DNA from: Candolleomyces eurysporus
Lineage: Eukaryota > Basidiomycota > Agaricomycetes > Agaricales > Psathyrellaceae
Reading direction: 5' to 3'
Length of the DNA: 27,729 nucleotides
Assembly (NCBI GenBank): GCA_027579435.1
Contig: JANBPK010001580.1
Coordinates: 1-27,729, forward strand
In this document: positions 9,904-18,898 of the stretch, in pieces
How the letters are laid out: every line of letters starts with the position of its first letter
Numbering within the stretch: position 1 is the stretch's first letter
Translations under genes and position numbers: made by a program
The notes under the pieces: model-generated
The model's input: only the letters and a program-made list of their open reading frames with translations
What the model was told of the DNA's origin: nothing
Databases searched by the model: none

Positions 9904-10578
9904 TCAAAGGTAGGTGACTACAACGAGATGCAACAAAACTACTGAAAACAGTGTCCATCGATTGGAAAAGTCCCAGTTCCTTGGGATCGAGGAAGAATCG
10001 AAGGATAGGTCCGAATCACAGTCCCCACTGCAAGTAATTGTTTCATTAGGCGCATCTAACCCATAAAAGCGTCGAGAGTTGTAGCATCCATCAGAGAGGT
10101 TCACCGACATGCTCTGAACGGCGCACCACGCCACATTCGTCGGCCATGTGTTGTCTGGTGGGGCGTTCACGCACGCAGACACAGCGTACGCGTCGTAGCC
10201 AATCCCAGATATACAGAGCCGGATGGTTCCAGCATTTTCTGGGACAGGCCAGTCGACGCCTCCCAAGAATTTGTTGTCCACTCCGTTATAGTAGGCAATT
10301 GAATGTTTTCCTCGTAGGTGCGCCCTCATGACAAGCGTGAAGTCGGCTGAGCCATGATTCGGTTCTTCGTCACAGCTTGGATACTGCGCTTTGTCGCCTG
10401 TATAGGCTTTATATGGACGGAAGCACCACGTCCCGTTCTCGCTGCGTTCAATGCACTGCGAGTTCTCAGGCGTCCCCCAACACGTTTCGAGGTTATAACG
10501 GCCAAGAGCGAGCTGTGGGATGATAAGGAAGACAAAGGCGATGACGAGGGACGCTGGGGAAATTTTGAAGAATTGCAT
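9904..10578 (-). CDS. Secreted cysteine-rich array protein D, probable GPI-anchored
   Basis: Single exon, 224 residues, intact. The signal peptide (ASLVIAFVFLIIPQLALG) is followed by RYNLETCWG, CIERSENGTWC, SCDEEPNHGSADFTLVM, HSIAYYNGVDN, LGGVDWPVPENAG, RLCISGIGYDAYAVSAC, DNTWPTNVAWC and DGCY, giving eight core cysteines. A further pair (TCSGDC) lies in the spacer, as in copy C. The chain ends in a hydrophobic tail (LFSVVLLHLVVVTYL), typical of a GPI signal. NGT, NLS and NET sequons are present. Its single-exon structure contrasts with the intron-rich neighbours outside the array. It is the nearest relative of the broken copy at 10625-11039. No known domain recognised. Confidence 0.82.
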   Translation of the reverse strand: MQFFKISPASLVIAFVFLIIPQLALGRYNLETCWGTPENSQCIERSENGTWCFRPYKAYTGDKAQYPSCDEEPNHGSADFTLVMRAHLRGKHSIAYYNGVDNKFLGGVDWPVPENAGTIRLCISGIGYDAYAVSACVNAPPDNTWPTNVAWCAVQSMSVNLSDGCYNSRRFYGLDAPNETITCSGDCDSDLSFDSSSIPRNWDFSNRWTLFSVVLLHLVVVTYL

Positions 10579-10624
10579 GTTGCGACATGCGTTCGTTGCA
10601 TTTTGCTTTTATTGCCGATACATC

Positions 10625-11039
10625 TCATCTGTCACGCGTGTCACGAGCCTGGATCTGCCAATAGGGGGCCGACTCATTGTTCCTAGCCAGTGATAAGTCG
10701 CACTCGTCTCTGCTGACCATCTCGAAACCGGTCGAGTGGGACAGGCGTGATAAGCCAGGGTTCTCTGGCACACGCCAATACACCCCTCCTAAGAACTGGT
10801 TGTCTCCCTCGTTGTAGTAGGCAATCGACAAGTTCCCCTGCAAGTGAGCCTTCATAACTTGGGTGAATCCGACTAAGCCGTGGTCGTCTTCTTGGTCGCA
10901 GCTCTGAATTGGGATCGCTCCCATTACACTTTGATATGCGATCGGCAGTGACGATGGGATACCAGGATCCGTTGGCGTTCTGGTCAATGAATATAGTAGT
11001 GGCAGGATTAGCAATAATTCATGCTTTCACGAATTGCAT
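10625..11039 (-). pseudogene. Broken copy of the secreted cysteine-rich family (E)
   Basis: Recognisable fragments of the family lie in several frames. The start MQFVKA (ATG at 11039) parallels MQFFK of copy D but meets a TGA at once. IDQNANGSW then follows with the CW region deleted. After a frame change come SCDQEDDHGLVGFTQVMKAHL, SIAYYNEGDNQFLGGVYW, RVPENPGLSRL and a degraded C-terminal part (NNESAPYWQ) ending near 10640. Several cysteines are replaced and the C-terminal anchor is absent. It lies only 46 nt from copy D and is co-oriented, consistent with decay after a tandem duplication. Confidence 0.75.
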
Positions 11040-11429
11040 TTTCCCTTGTTTCTTGCTCAGGCCGCCGTGCTGTTTTGTTCACTGGTTTGGGGCTCCAGAT
11101 CTAGAGCACTTCTTCCCAAGATCTGATATCGAGACTGCACCTTCTCGTAAAGAACCCGAGGAATCTTTAATCCTTCCAGTCAGCAGCGGTATGACAGTCA
11201 GTCTAGCGGACTGACGATTGAAGGGCTGTAGAAGTAGATACACATATCCTTTGGAGTTGCAATTATGGGTTTGTAAAGTAATACAAGGCTGTTCAGATCC
11301 GACTTGTAGGAGAAAGTGCATGTTAGAATACAACGATATAAACCAACGAAGGCAGANAAAGTCCTGTCGAAAATCACGTTAGCAGAAGAATGTATAGAAT
11401 ACCCATATTCACACATAGAACGTAGATGG
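11040..11429. other. Spacer between broken copy E and array gene F
   Basis: About 390 nt with one N at 11357 and no convincing gene. It is the 3' flank of copy F and the former promoter side of copy E. Confidence 0.4.
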
Positions 11430-12089
11430 CTAGAGGGAGTGATACGGTAAAAGGAGTGCGATCCATACGACGAAGACGAAAGCTGATCTATGTTGCAAGT
11501 GGGAAGACGAATTTGGGGTCCTGGTGACCGTAGCGGTAGCCGTAACGGTAACTCTCGACGGTGCCCCCGAAGTCGAATTCGTCGCGGTTGGTACGAAAGT
11601 ATTGAGACTAGTTGAAGTCTCCAATCCCGTGAAATTAGGATCGTAACACCCGTCCGTCACATTATTTTGCGCACGAATAGCCGTACACCCTGGGAGCCTT
11701 CCAGCTGGAATCTGGTTATCTGCATCCACGTTAATGCACGTTGTTTGGAAGTTACCATCCCCCGACTGTCCCGACATGCAAAGGCGGATGACCGGTGCAG
11801 GATCGGGTACGGAGTAACCCGACCCTCCCGGGAGGATGGTGTTTCCTGCTCCGTTGTAGTAGGCCACTGAGAGTCCTTGCTGGAGGTGGGTTTCGAGAAC
11901 GGTTTGTAGGTCGGCCGCGGCTCCGATGCATGTTGTTGCTCGCGTGACACCTGAGACTGGGACGTAGCACCAAGTGTGAGCGGTATTTTGTTGGATGCAG
12001 CCTCCAGTCCAACAGGTCGGCTCGGTGAAGAGCCCTGCTACCAGGCAAAGAAGATGGAGCAGAAACGAGACTTTCAACAAGATCGACAT
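11430..12089 (-). CDS. Secreted cysteine-rich array protein F, probable GPI-anchored
   Basis: Single exon, 219 residues, intact. The signal peptide (LLKVSFLLHLLCLVAG) is followed by the eight-cysteine core: CWTGGC (first two cysteines very close), TWCYVP, TCIGAAADLQTVLETHL, LSVAYYNGAGN, PGGSGYSVPDPAPVIRLC, SGQSGDGNFQTTC, INVDADNQIP, GCTAI and DGCY. A Ser/Thr-rich spacer (about 165-200) leads to a hydrophobic tail (AFVFVVWIALLLPYHSL). It is the most diverged intact copy and lies at the upstream end of the array. The pattern suggests a GPI-anchored surface protein held by four disulfides; role unknown. Confidence 0.8.
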   Translation of the reverse strand: MSILLKVSFLLHLLCLVAGLFTEPTCWTGGCIQQNTAHTWCYVPVSGVTRATTCIGAAADLQTVLETHLQQGLSVAYYNGAGNTILPGGSGYSVPDPAPVIRLCMSGQSGDGNFQTTCINVDADNQIPAGRLPGCTAIRAQNNVTDGCYDPNFTGLETSTSLNTFVPTATNSTSGAPSRVTVTATATVTRTPNSSSHLQHRSAFVFVVWIALLLPYHSL

Positions 12090-12851
12090 CTATGGTGGGA
12101 GGCTTAGTAGGCTGTGGAAATCTTTCTGAGGATGCTCACCTTGAATGACTTCCTTGGACAAGTTTGGGCCGATGTGGGGGGTTTCTCTGTCAGATGGTCA
12201 GGTCAAGACACGACAGAACGAATGGACGGGGGCTTTGTTTTATTTTTAGCATCTTCGATAAGGCCTCGAAAGACGTTGTCCAAACTAATGATGAGTTGGG
12301 CGCTTGAGCGAACAGCTCTGACCAGATTTCCGGTTCACGGAAAATTCAAGGTGTCTGCCCTTTTAGGTAGCATTGGCCACCAAAAACGGCATTCGCATTC
12401 ACAGCCAGACCAAATAACAGCAGGATAGTTGGGGTGACCGTACGGAACCTGAGAATTGGGAAGCGTTTCAAGCGCGTGTTTACAGCCTTTCATTCACCCT
12501 TTCACTTCCTTCTGGATAGAAGGAAACCTGTTGGACGACATCAGGGTCTTGTCAATCAATAAATGAAATATCGGCAGTATTGCTGCTAATAAGGTGGTCA
12601 ACGGTCAATTGAACGTGCCTTGTCCTGTGTTCTTCCCAACACGCGAGATGTGCGCGGGCTCTTCGGTGGTCATGACGGGGAAGAGCGGACGTGAGATTGA
12701 AAAAATATTTTGCGCCTGCCCTTTTGATTTCAATAACATAACCAGATATCGGAAGCACAAAAAAACATCCCTGGATGAACATGATCAGATTTATTCCAAA
12801 ATCACAGGTGGCGCACTCACTGAATCAAACAACTAAGACCAATGGGGCCAA
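12090..12851. other. Intergenic region, no gene seen
   Basis: 762 nt between the array and ASK1. On the minus strand it includes an ATAAAA-type element near 12240, a possible TATA box for copy F. The plus-strand frames at 12114-12428 and 12594-12836 lack recognisable features and are judged spurious. Confidence 0.45.
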
Positions 12852-14957
12852 TCAATGACCTCTCAGATTTCCTCCACTTCCCCATCCTGCTGGCGTAGGA
12901 GTTTCTTCCACACCAATTCCGCCACCAACAATTTGAACGCCGATTGTATCATCGAGCAAACCCTCGCCCATAAGCCGCAGACCCTGCTGTTGTGCGGCGG
13001 CGGCTTGTTCATTCCGCAATCTCTGAGCCGGCGCTACACCAAAGACCGTCTCCTCCTGTACCTCACTCCCCTGATAATCAAACGAGTCGTCATCAGAATC
13101 GAGTCCATCATCTTCCACTGTCGCTACGCCGAATGGATGGATAGGTCCTCCCGGTAAACCGCTGAGGTCGTCATCGATCGAGTCACTTGACCGGCTCGAA
13201 TCTCCAAACGAGTCGTCGTCGTCGTCCGCGCGTCTTTGAGACGCCATAAGGAACGCAGCCGAAGGGTGAGCGGTATTGTTAATTTCATCGTCAATATCGG
13301 AATCGTCATCGGACGAAAGGTAGTTGTTTCCTTGATATTCCGAGTCCCCGTAATTCGGATTGAACAGCCCTTGCCTGTCGATAGCAGGGAACGAATCCTC
13401 GGAACTGTCTTGCGCAGAGCTTGATGGGGGTGCTCCTAATGAATTCCGAGAACGCTGTATCCGCGAAACAGGCGTGTTGTGAGGAACAAGCTTGGGCTTG
13501 ACGTTCAACCCAACCTGACGAATCATAGTCTCCAAAGTAGAGTCTCCCGCGAGACTTTCGCTGGTTTCTGCTTCATGGTACCGTGACAAGGATGGAGGAC
13601 TTTGGACGGTGCTCATGCTAGATTCCAGAATATTATCCGAGATGCCATAATAGCTTCTGCCTGTGCCGAGGTGGTTTTGGCCCTGTTCGCGAAGCAGATC
13701 TTTCACCATGCGGCTAGCTGCTTGCTTGGCGGGACTTTGGCCAATCTTGTGAGCACTATGAGGACCAGCGGTGGATGGCCGAGCGGGTCGCGCGGGGGAC
13801 ATTAGGACCGGTGGCGACATTCCTTTCGGCAGACCATCAAAGGAGTCATCATCGGAATCGTCTGCAACCGGAGTCCGGGGCTTTCGAGAAGAGGAGGGTT
13901 TAGACGACTGGAATCGCTTCGGGGTGCGTGAGGCGGGGTCCTTCAGGTCAACGATTCCGGTCCATTTGCTAGGATCCGTGTTCGGTGAAAGGTAGGGATT
14001 GAACTTCTTGGGTACCGGAGTCTTGGTCTTGAATTTCAATGGTGAGACTCCTTTCATGGTGAATTCATCGGAGGGTTGGTTGTGATTGTAGAGATTGTGT
14101 CGGAGAACGTTCTTAAGGAGTTCCGGTTCTTTGCCTTTGGATTTCGCTGTAGAAGGCGGAAGAATGGTGGAGTCTGGGTGATCTGAAGCGGGGGTTTGTT
14201 GTGCGTATGATGAGGATGAGCGTGTTTCCGGTATGGAAGAGATGATACTGTCGTCGATAGAGAAGTTTTGGATCTCGCTTTTCAACCGCGAGAGAGGCGC
14301 TTGCATCGAATTAACCCATGAAGGATCGTCCCCCTGCGTCGTAAAGCTGTTCATAGTGGTTGCTGCCCTTGTGGTAGCTGGAGTGGAGGAGAAAGCTGCT
14401 TGGCCTTGCATGAACGAGCTGTCTGTATGGGCAATGCTTGGTTCAAAGACGGGGTTGGCATCTTGAGACGTGTTCGTCTGATCCTGAGCGGAAGTGGAGG
14501 TTTCTTCGCTATCGGATGGGAATTCATTGACAGTTGAGTGGTCGTCATATGTAGGAATGCGAATTTGAGCGGCTTGCTCGTAGAAAGCAGTCCAGAACTG
14601 CCCGAATGTCGTGAGTGATGATAGATTGCCGAGAAGGCTTCCACCGACCTTTGCCGCTTCCCTGACAGGCATAGTGCCAATTGAATATCTCTTCACAGCT
14701 GGAAGTATCTTGCTTGCCAGAACATTGTGGATTTTTGCAAAGTTTTCGTCGATATTCTGTGACCATGGTAAGCTCTTCACCGATCCACCAACAGCTCAAG
14801 AACCTGCCTGTAGCTTGATCGTGATCAACTGCTCAATCTGTTCGATTTGGTCAGTGACGGAGGCATCTTTATCCAGCCCAGGGACGTTTATTGAGCTTGG
14901 GTTTGGATTTGGCTGCCATCTAGGAGGGTTTGGAGGAATGGGCTTTCGAGTATCCAT
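12852..14957 (-). CDS. ASK1: DASH complex subunit ASK1
   Basis: Two exons, 14957..14808 and 14756..12852, give 684 residues. The N-terminal domain (about 33-125) matches the ASK1 family: DQIEQIEQLITIKLQ followed by NIDENFAKIHNVLASKILPAV and the FWTAFYEQAAQI segment. The rest is long, acidic and Ser/Asp-rich, probably disordered, with many SP/TP sites and a GLPKGMSPPVLM segment like the short conserved C-terminal motif of the family. Known role: the DASH/Dam1 ring couples kinetochores to microtubule plus ends in mitosis, and ASK1 is a Cdk target in yeast. The first intron (14807..14757, 51 nt) appears to start with GC rather than GT: CAG|GCAGGT...CACAG is the only phase-0 choice joining the two conserved halves, and the intron contains an in-frame stop. 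The protein is longer than yeast Ask1. Confidence 0.9.
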
Positions 14958-14994
14958 GGTGTCAGGAGCAAAGCCGGTTGGCTTTGCTCGCGCG

Positions 14995-15000
14995 ACGCGT
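14995..15000. promoter_or_regulatory. ACGCGT element (MCB-like) upstream of ASK1
   Basis: ACGCGT inside the palindrome GACGCGTC, about 40 nt upstream of the ASK1 ATG. In yeasts this is the MluI cell-cycle box bound by MBF at G1/S genes, so cell-cycle control of ASK1 would make sense. The same hexamer is kept in the duplicate at 16717-16722. Function here is inferred from the motif alone. Confidence 0.4.
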
Positions 15001-15018
15001 CTGTCACATCACATGGAA

Positions 15019-15026
15019 TGACGTCA
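15019..15026. promoter_or_regulatory. Perfect CRE/ATF palindrome upstream of ASK1
   Basis: TGACGTCA, the consensus of bZIP ATF/CREB factors, about 65 nt upstream of the ASK1 ATG. It is not conserved in the duplicate near 16737, which reads TGACAGGACGG. Motif match only. Confidence 0.35.
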
Positions 15027-15643
15027 CAGTCACACGCAATATTCATCAGAGCGGCGATCCACTTCGCCGTGTTCGAGAGATCTAGTTCAGATTCTATTGT
15101 CAAGCTTCTCAGTTCGGGGATACATCTATCACAATCTGATAGTCCTATAAGCACACCGCATCTTGCTCGCATACTTGTAAGATAATTGTAGATGATCGAG
15201 ATATTTCCGTCCGTATTTTCAACAATAAACTCTCTGCCTATGACGCTTCCAGCAGATGGATATCCTAACGGACGCCTGTCCGACTGCGACAGCCACTACT
15301 AGCCCTTCATAGCTACCAAGACGCTACACGACAGATTTCATTGAGGTTCCCCGATGAGCTATCTAGTCGGCTTGGGGTCTGTGTCAGTGACGGTAAACCA
15401 CCTTGGGGACTCACATGCACACACCGCCGGTCTTGATGGGATAGACTAACTCTCCGTCTGTCGATAGTCTGACTGGTACAATTCGGATTGGCGGAGCATG
15501 GCAATGAAGATTCTCATGATATTACGAATAGCAGAAAATGTACATTTGTTTGGCTTTTCAAGAGAAATATATCTGGACGACGTTAAAAGTGCAAGATAGT
15601 ACGGATGATGATAATGCAGCAGACAAGCTCACTTTTCGGTCTC

Positions 15644-16558
15644 TTATTCGCTCTGTTCAACAGTCGCTTGGTTCTGGAAAGATATCGTCAGCCCAAACAT
15701 CATAAGTGAAAAAATGAATTATGCTCACAAGGAAGTGTTTGAAGGCTTCCAAACATTGCAAGGCCCATCGCCGCCGGCCAAGATGGGTCATACCGTATGG
15801 AGTGTATATGCTGGGCTCCGTGGGCATCGGCGGAACACACCGAAGAACAACCATAGGTTGTTCAGGGCGGTAACCGCCATCAACGTTACGAACGAGCTCG
15901 GATGTGACTGGAATGAGGTAGAACGTGGGTAAGTCTCCGGACATTACGATTCCCGGGATTACTGCTCGGGACAGTGCAGGAGAGAGGTTTATATTGTTCT
16001 GGTGAAATGCTGCAATGGCCTTAGCAATCAACTGAGGCTCTGCAGGGTAGCCAGAGAAGCGATGCTTCAGGGAGGGAGTGACGGCCAGTGAGCGTAATGG
16101 AAAAAGTGAGGAACGATAATAACTGACCGGTGAAGGTTCTGCTTGAACGACAAGTTGGTAATAACGATCGGGCGACATGACACAGACATCGAAGTAGACA
16201 TCAGGTCTCTCGCGACACACCGTCAACGCAGCCTTCTTTTCTGATGAACTATGCGGTCTTCCGCGTCGTAGCCGAACCAACGGAGGAGGAACGCGGCCAA
16301 GTCGACAGTCATCGCAACCTCTCCCGTCGTGGAAGCTGAATCGAGATAGTCGAAGAATAATCGTTCCTGGGGGTCGTCAATCGGCTTGTCTGGCTTTTAC
16401 ACGTTCTGAAGTACAGTAGCTGAGACGGGAGGGTCTTGTAAGCCACAGGCGCGGAAGAAATCTTTGGGATCCAGAGTCTTGATCTTGATGTTGAACGCAT
16501 TGAGCTCATGTTCCGCGGTCCAGGGTTTGGCTGAATTGGTGTTGGAAGCTTGCGACAT
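15644..16558 (-). pseudogene. Damaged member of an uncharacterised Agaricomycete protein family
   Basis: The start at 16558 reads MSQASNTNSAKPWTAEHELN then AFNIKIKTLD, and later segments (ERLFFDYLDSA, VDLAAFLLRWFGYD, TVCRERPDVYFDVCVM, PQLIAKAIAAFHQNN, PTFYLIPVTSEL, ALQCLEAFKHFL) follow the order I recall for a hypothetical family of mushroom-forming fungi without known function. Two lesions break it: an in-frame TAA at 16399-16397 after ATVLQNV, and a frame change near 16235-16262 (one base missing or two extra). A likely intron 15728..15674 gives a C-terminus HFLNQATVEQSE ending at 15644. A 90-nt in-frame GTCAGT...AG stretch (16127..16038) may also be an intron. The TAA cannot be removed by a small homopolymer change, so this is probably a pseudogene; sequencing error remains possible for the frameshift. 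Confidence 0.6.
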
Positions 16559-16712
16559 GGTGAAAGGCAGTGATAAAATAGGCCGGGAAGAGCAAGTAAG
16601 TGAACGGATAGGATGCGAAAGGGCTTCGTATTTATGGTATTTGGGAAGTGACTCACATTTGTGTCTAGCCAGTGTTTCACGTCTGGTGAGATGAAGACAC
16701 GAGACCCAAGGT

Positions 16713-16870
16713 GTCGACGCGTCTGTGTCACATCGCATGACAGGACGGTACAGTCACGCGCAGTACTCCTCGTCTCCTTTCCACTGAACCACGTTTGAAA
16801 ATCGGATTCAGATTCCATTGTCAAACCTCTCAGTTAGGAGCTACATCTATCACAGTCTTGTAGAAGTCTT
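16713..16870 (-). repeat. Diverged duplicate, copy 2 (source-like copy at IMPase 3' end)
   Basis: This is the partner of 14985-15150. It covers the last codons and stop of the IMPase gene and the spacer before the next minus-strand gene (start 16558), and keeps the ACGCGT hexamer at 16717-16722. Because it includes intact IMPase coding sequence, it is the better candidate for the original. Confidence 0.7.
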
Positions 16871-18170
16871 CTATCAGTCGCTTCTGTGCCTCCCTCCCGG
16901 TCTCGCTCTAGTTCTTGCTTAATTGAGTAGCTCAATTACGAGCATCTCATGATACGTACCGGAGTGTTTCCGATTCCTCGAATGACGAGATACTTTCTCC
17001 CAGTCAATATCTCCTCTGTCACAACACCAAACTGGTCGGTGTCTTTGGTAGCCTCAAATGCCTCGTGCGAGCCGGTGACCAGGCCTCCTGCTTCCTCTGC
17101 GATGACAATTCCAGCGCAAACATCCCAGGGCCAGCATCCAATCTCCCTTCATAATAGTGAATGGGGTCAGCGTTCCAAGGAGATACGGAGAAATTGATAA
17201 CTTTGATTACGAACCAGTAGATATCCAACCCGCCTTGTGCTACCATAGAGTAGTTCAATGCAGCGCTTCCCATGGACCGCAGAGAGTGAGCCATTCGCCC
17301 ACCAGCCACACCCTTCTCTGGATCCCCGGCCAATCGAGAAAACGAAGTTGATTTGGCGGAAATCGTCGTCTCACAACGATCCGAGCCCCATTCGACACCT
17401 GCGAAAGGTAAATCACGTCGAAATTATTGGATGAACGACCCTCCGCATACCAATGACGGCCTGATTCAAAGTTGGGAGTGGTTTGGGATTGGCAAGGGGC
17501 AATCGTCGAGGCGGGTTAAAACCTCGAGTAAGGTGGGATCCCTGGCCTTTCATACCGGAGTACTGGGCATTTCAAGTCGATCAGAGCCGATGACACAAAG
17601 CAGAAAGTAAGAACATACCAGATGATCAAGGAATGGGTTATAGATAACACCAAGAGTGGGTCGGCGCTGATAAATCAGACCGATAGAGATGCAAGCAAAA
17701 GGAAACCCGTGAACGAAGTTGGTGGTCCCATCTGCATATACACTGAGGATTTTAGCGATCCACTAAACCGAAAATCCTCCAATTACCAATAGGGTCGACG
17801 CAGAATGTTGGCTCGTCTGTCAAAGGCTCCCGTACACCGGATGAATATGATTCCTCTCCAATGCTGCCACGGCCCATGAGATCAGCAACCAGCAGGAGCA
17901 ATCCAAGGTTAATAACACCAATACTTACAATTTGAACGTAGGGTACTTCGACCTCAACTCAGATTGGACCAGCTGCTCGACACGAACGTCGTACTCAGTC
18001 ACCAGGTCGACTGAATTCTTCTTCTCCCCGACATTTGATTCGCCCTCTCCTCCCGCCGCTTGGATCGCTTCAGAGCCCTCTAAGATCAGGGCACCTGCTT
18101 TCCACGCCAGGCTTTTTGTGAATTCAAGAATGCTCTCTAAATCATCGGAAGTGAGATTTTGAGCTGCCAT
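16830..18170 (-). CDS. Inositol monophosphatase family protein
   Basis: Seven exons (18170..17929, 17863..17787, 17731..17619, 17562..17451, 17398..17215, 17146..16960, 16907..16830) encode 330 residues with consistent phases. Metal- and substrate-binding motifs of the family are complete: FIGEES (E84/E85), DPIDGTTNF (104-112, formed across an intron between I106 and D107) and [17 protein letters not shown] (D251). The family hydrolyses phosphate from inositol monophosphates with Mg2+, a lithium-sensitive step supplying free inositol; fungal members also include QutG-like proteins, so the exact substrate is uncertain. The start was chosen at [13 protein letters not shown], which fits family N-termini. 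The C-terminus is [20 protein letters not shown] followed by DVAPN. It is followed 271 nt downstream, on the same strand, by the damaged gene at 15644-16558. Confidence 0.9.
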
Positions 18171-18898
18171 TATCGATGAGGATGTGTGCAGAGGAGAATG
18201 AAGGTGATCCGGACAGGGGCTTTTAGCCGATTTTGATTGTCCCACCAACGTTGCTTGTGTTGTTCCATTAGCAAGATATCGCAAGAAGCACATTGATCTA
18301 TTCTACTAACTTTCTGCGAATTCTCGTGGTAGACGGCTCCTCGTTCTCTCTCTCTCCCTCTCTCGTCGTCGAGAGTAATCGTAGTGACGTCAAGGGTACC
18401 CGAAAACGTTTTGACCGCGAAAAACAGGTACCGATTCGTTCATTGTCTAATGCTCGTCCCCTGACAGTTCCGTCATTCTATACCAGATCCGAAGGGCTAC
18501 TTCTCGTCGTCCGCCTAAAACCCTGAAGTTGGCCCGGCAACTATGCCTCGGCCTGATGAAATAAAAACGGTGAAAATCCAACGGGGTAACAAAGCAAGCC
18601 AATAATGTTGCCAAGTCAGTGGCTACTCACGGGGACTGCGTCATTCAAACATACCGTGTAGCCGGGTCGACTACCTTTGTCTTTCGTCCTGGGCAGAAGA
18701 TTTAGAGAGAAGGCTACGTCATTGAAAGCAAGAGAAGGGGAAAGTTATGTTCATTGTTGTCAGATCTTCCGACGGTCATCGAGGAATGATGGGCATGAGC
18801 TCGACACTTGGTACTTAAGGTCTAGAGTCCACAGCATCATTGGAACGCAACCCCCCTACCACAGTCTCTCCTCTCAGCTTCCAAGACCTGCACTCCAG
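18171..18898. other. Divergent promoter region, no gene seen
   Basis: 728 nt between the divergent starts of the IMPase (-) and ABC exporter copy 3 (+). It contains a short CT-rich microsatellite near 18347-18365. An in-frame extension upstream of the ABC start exists but shows no conserved sequence. No RNA gene seen. Confidence 0.45.

Larger units (their letters stand above)
14985..15150 (-). repeat. Diverged duplicate, copy 1 (IMPase 3' end plus downstream DNA)
   Basis: On the minus strand this matches 16713-16870. Both contain a stretch reading GTGATAGATGTA then AACTGAGA (the IMPase C-terminus VIDVxPN and stop), then TTGACAAT-GAATCTGAA, later TGCGTGTGACTGT or its equivalent, ATGTGATGTGACA, and finally GACGCGTC. 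Identity by eye is moderate, with small indels. The IMPase reading frame is not continued upstream of the matched end, so only a remnant was copied or survives. Confidence 0.7.
14958..15643. other. ASK1 upstream region with duplicated segment
   Basis: 686 nt without an intact gene. The ASK1-proximal part (about 14985-15150) is a diverged copy of DNA spanning the 3' end of the IMPase gene at 16830. The remainder, 15151-15643, shows no recognised element and is the 3' flank of the gene ending at 15644. Confidence 0.55.

Noticed and set aside
12114..12428. Plus-strand frame of 104 codons
   Set aside because: No signal, motif or family likeness; lies in the presumed promoter of array gene F.
14888..15172. 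Minus-strand frame resembling the one at 16309-16824 (both contain L-T-x-E-S-E)
   Set aside because: The likeness comes from the duplicated non-coding segment after the IMPase stop, not from a shared protein.
16309..16824. Minus-strand frame of 171 codons overlapping the start of the damaged family gene
   Set aside because: Overlaps the conserved MSQASNTNSAKPW frame in another register and has no recognisable features.
18677..18898. In-frame N-terminal extension of ABC copy 3
   Set aside because: Copy 2 starts at the equivalent of 18899, and the extension has no conserved sequence.
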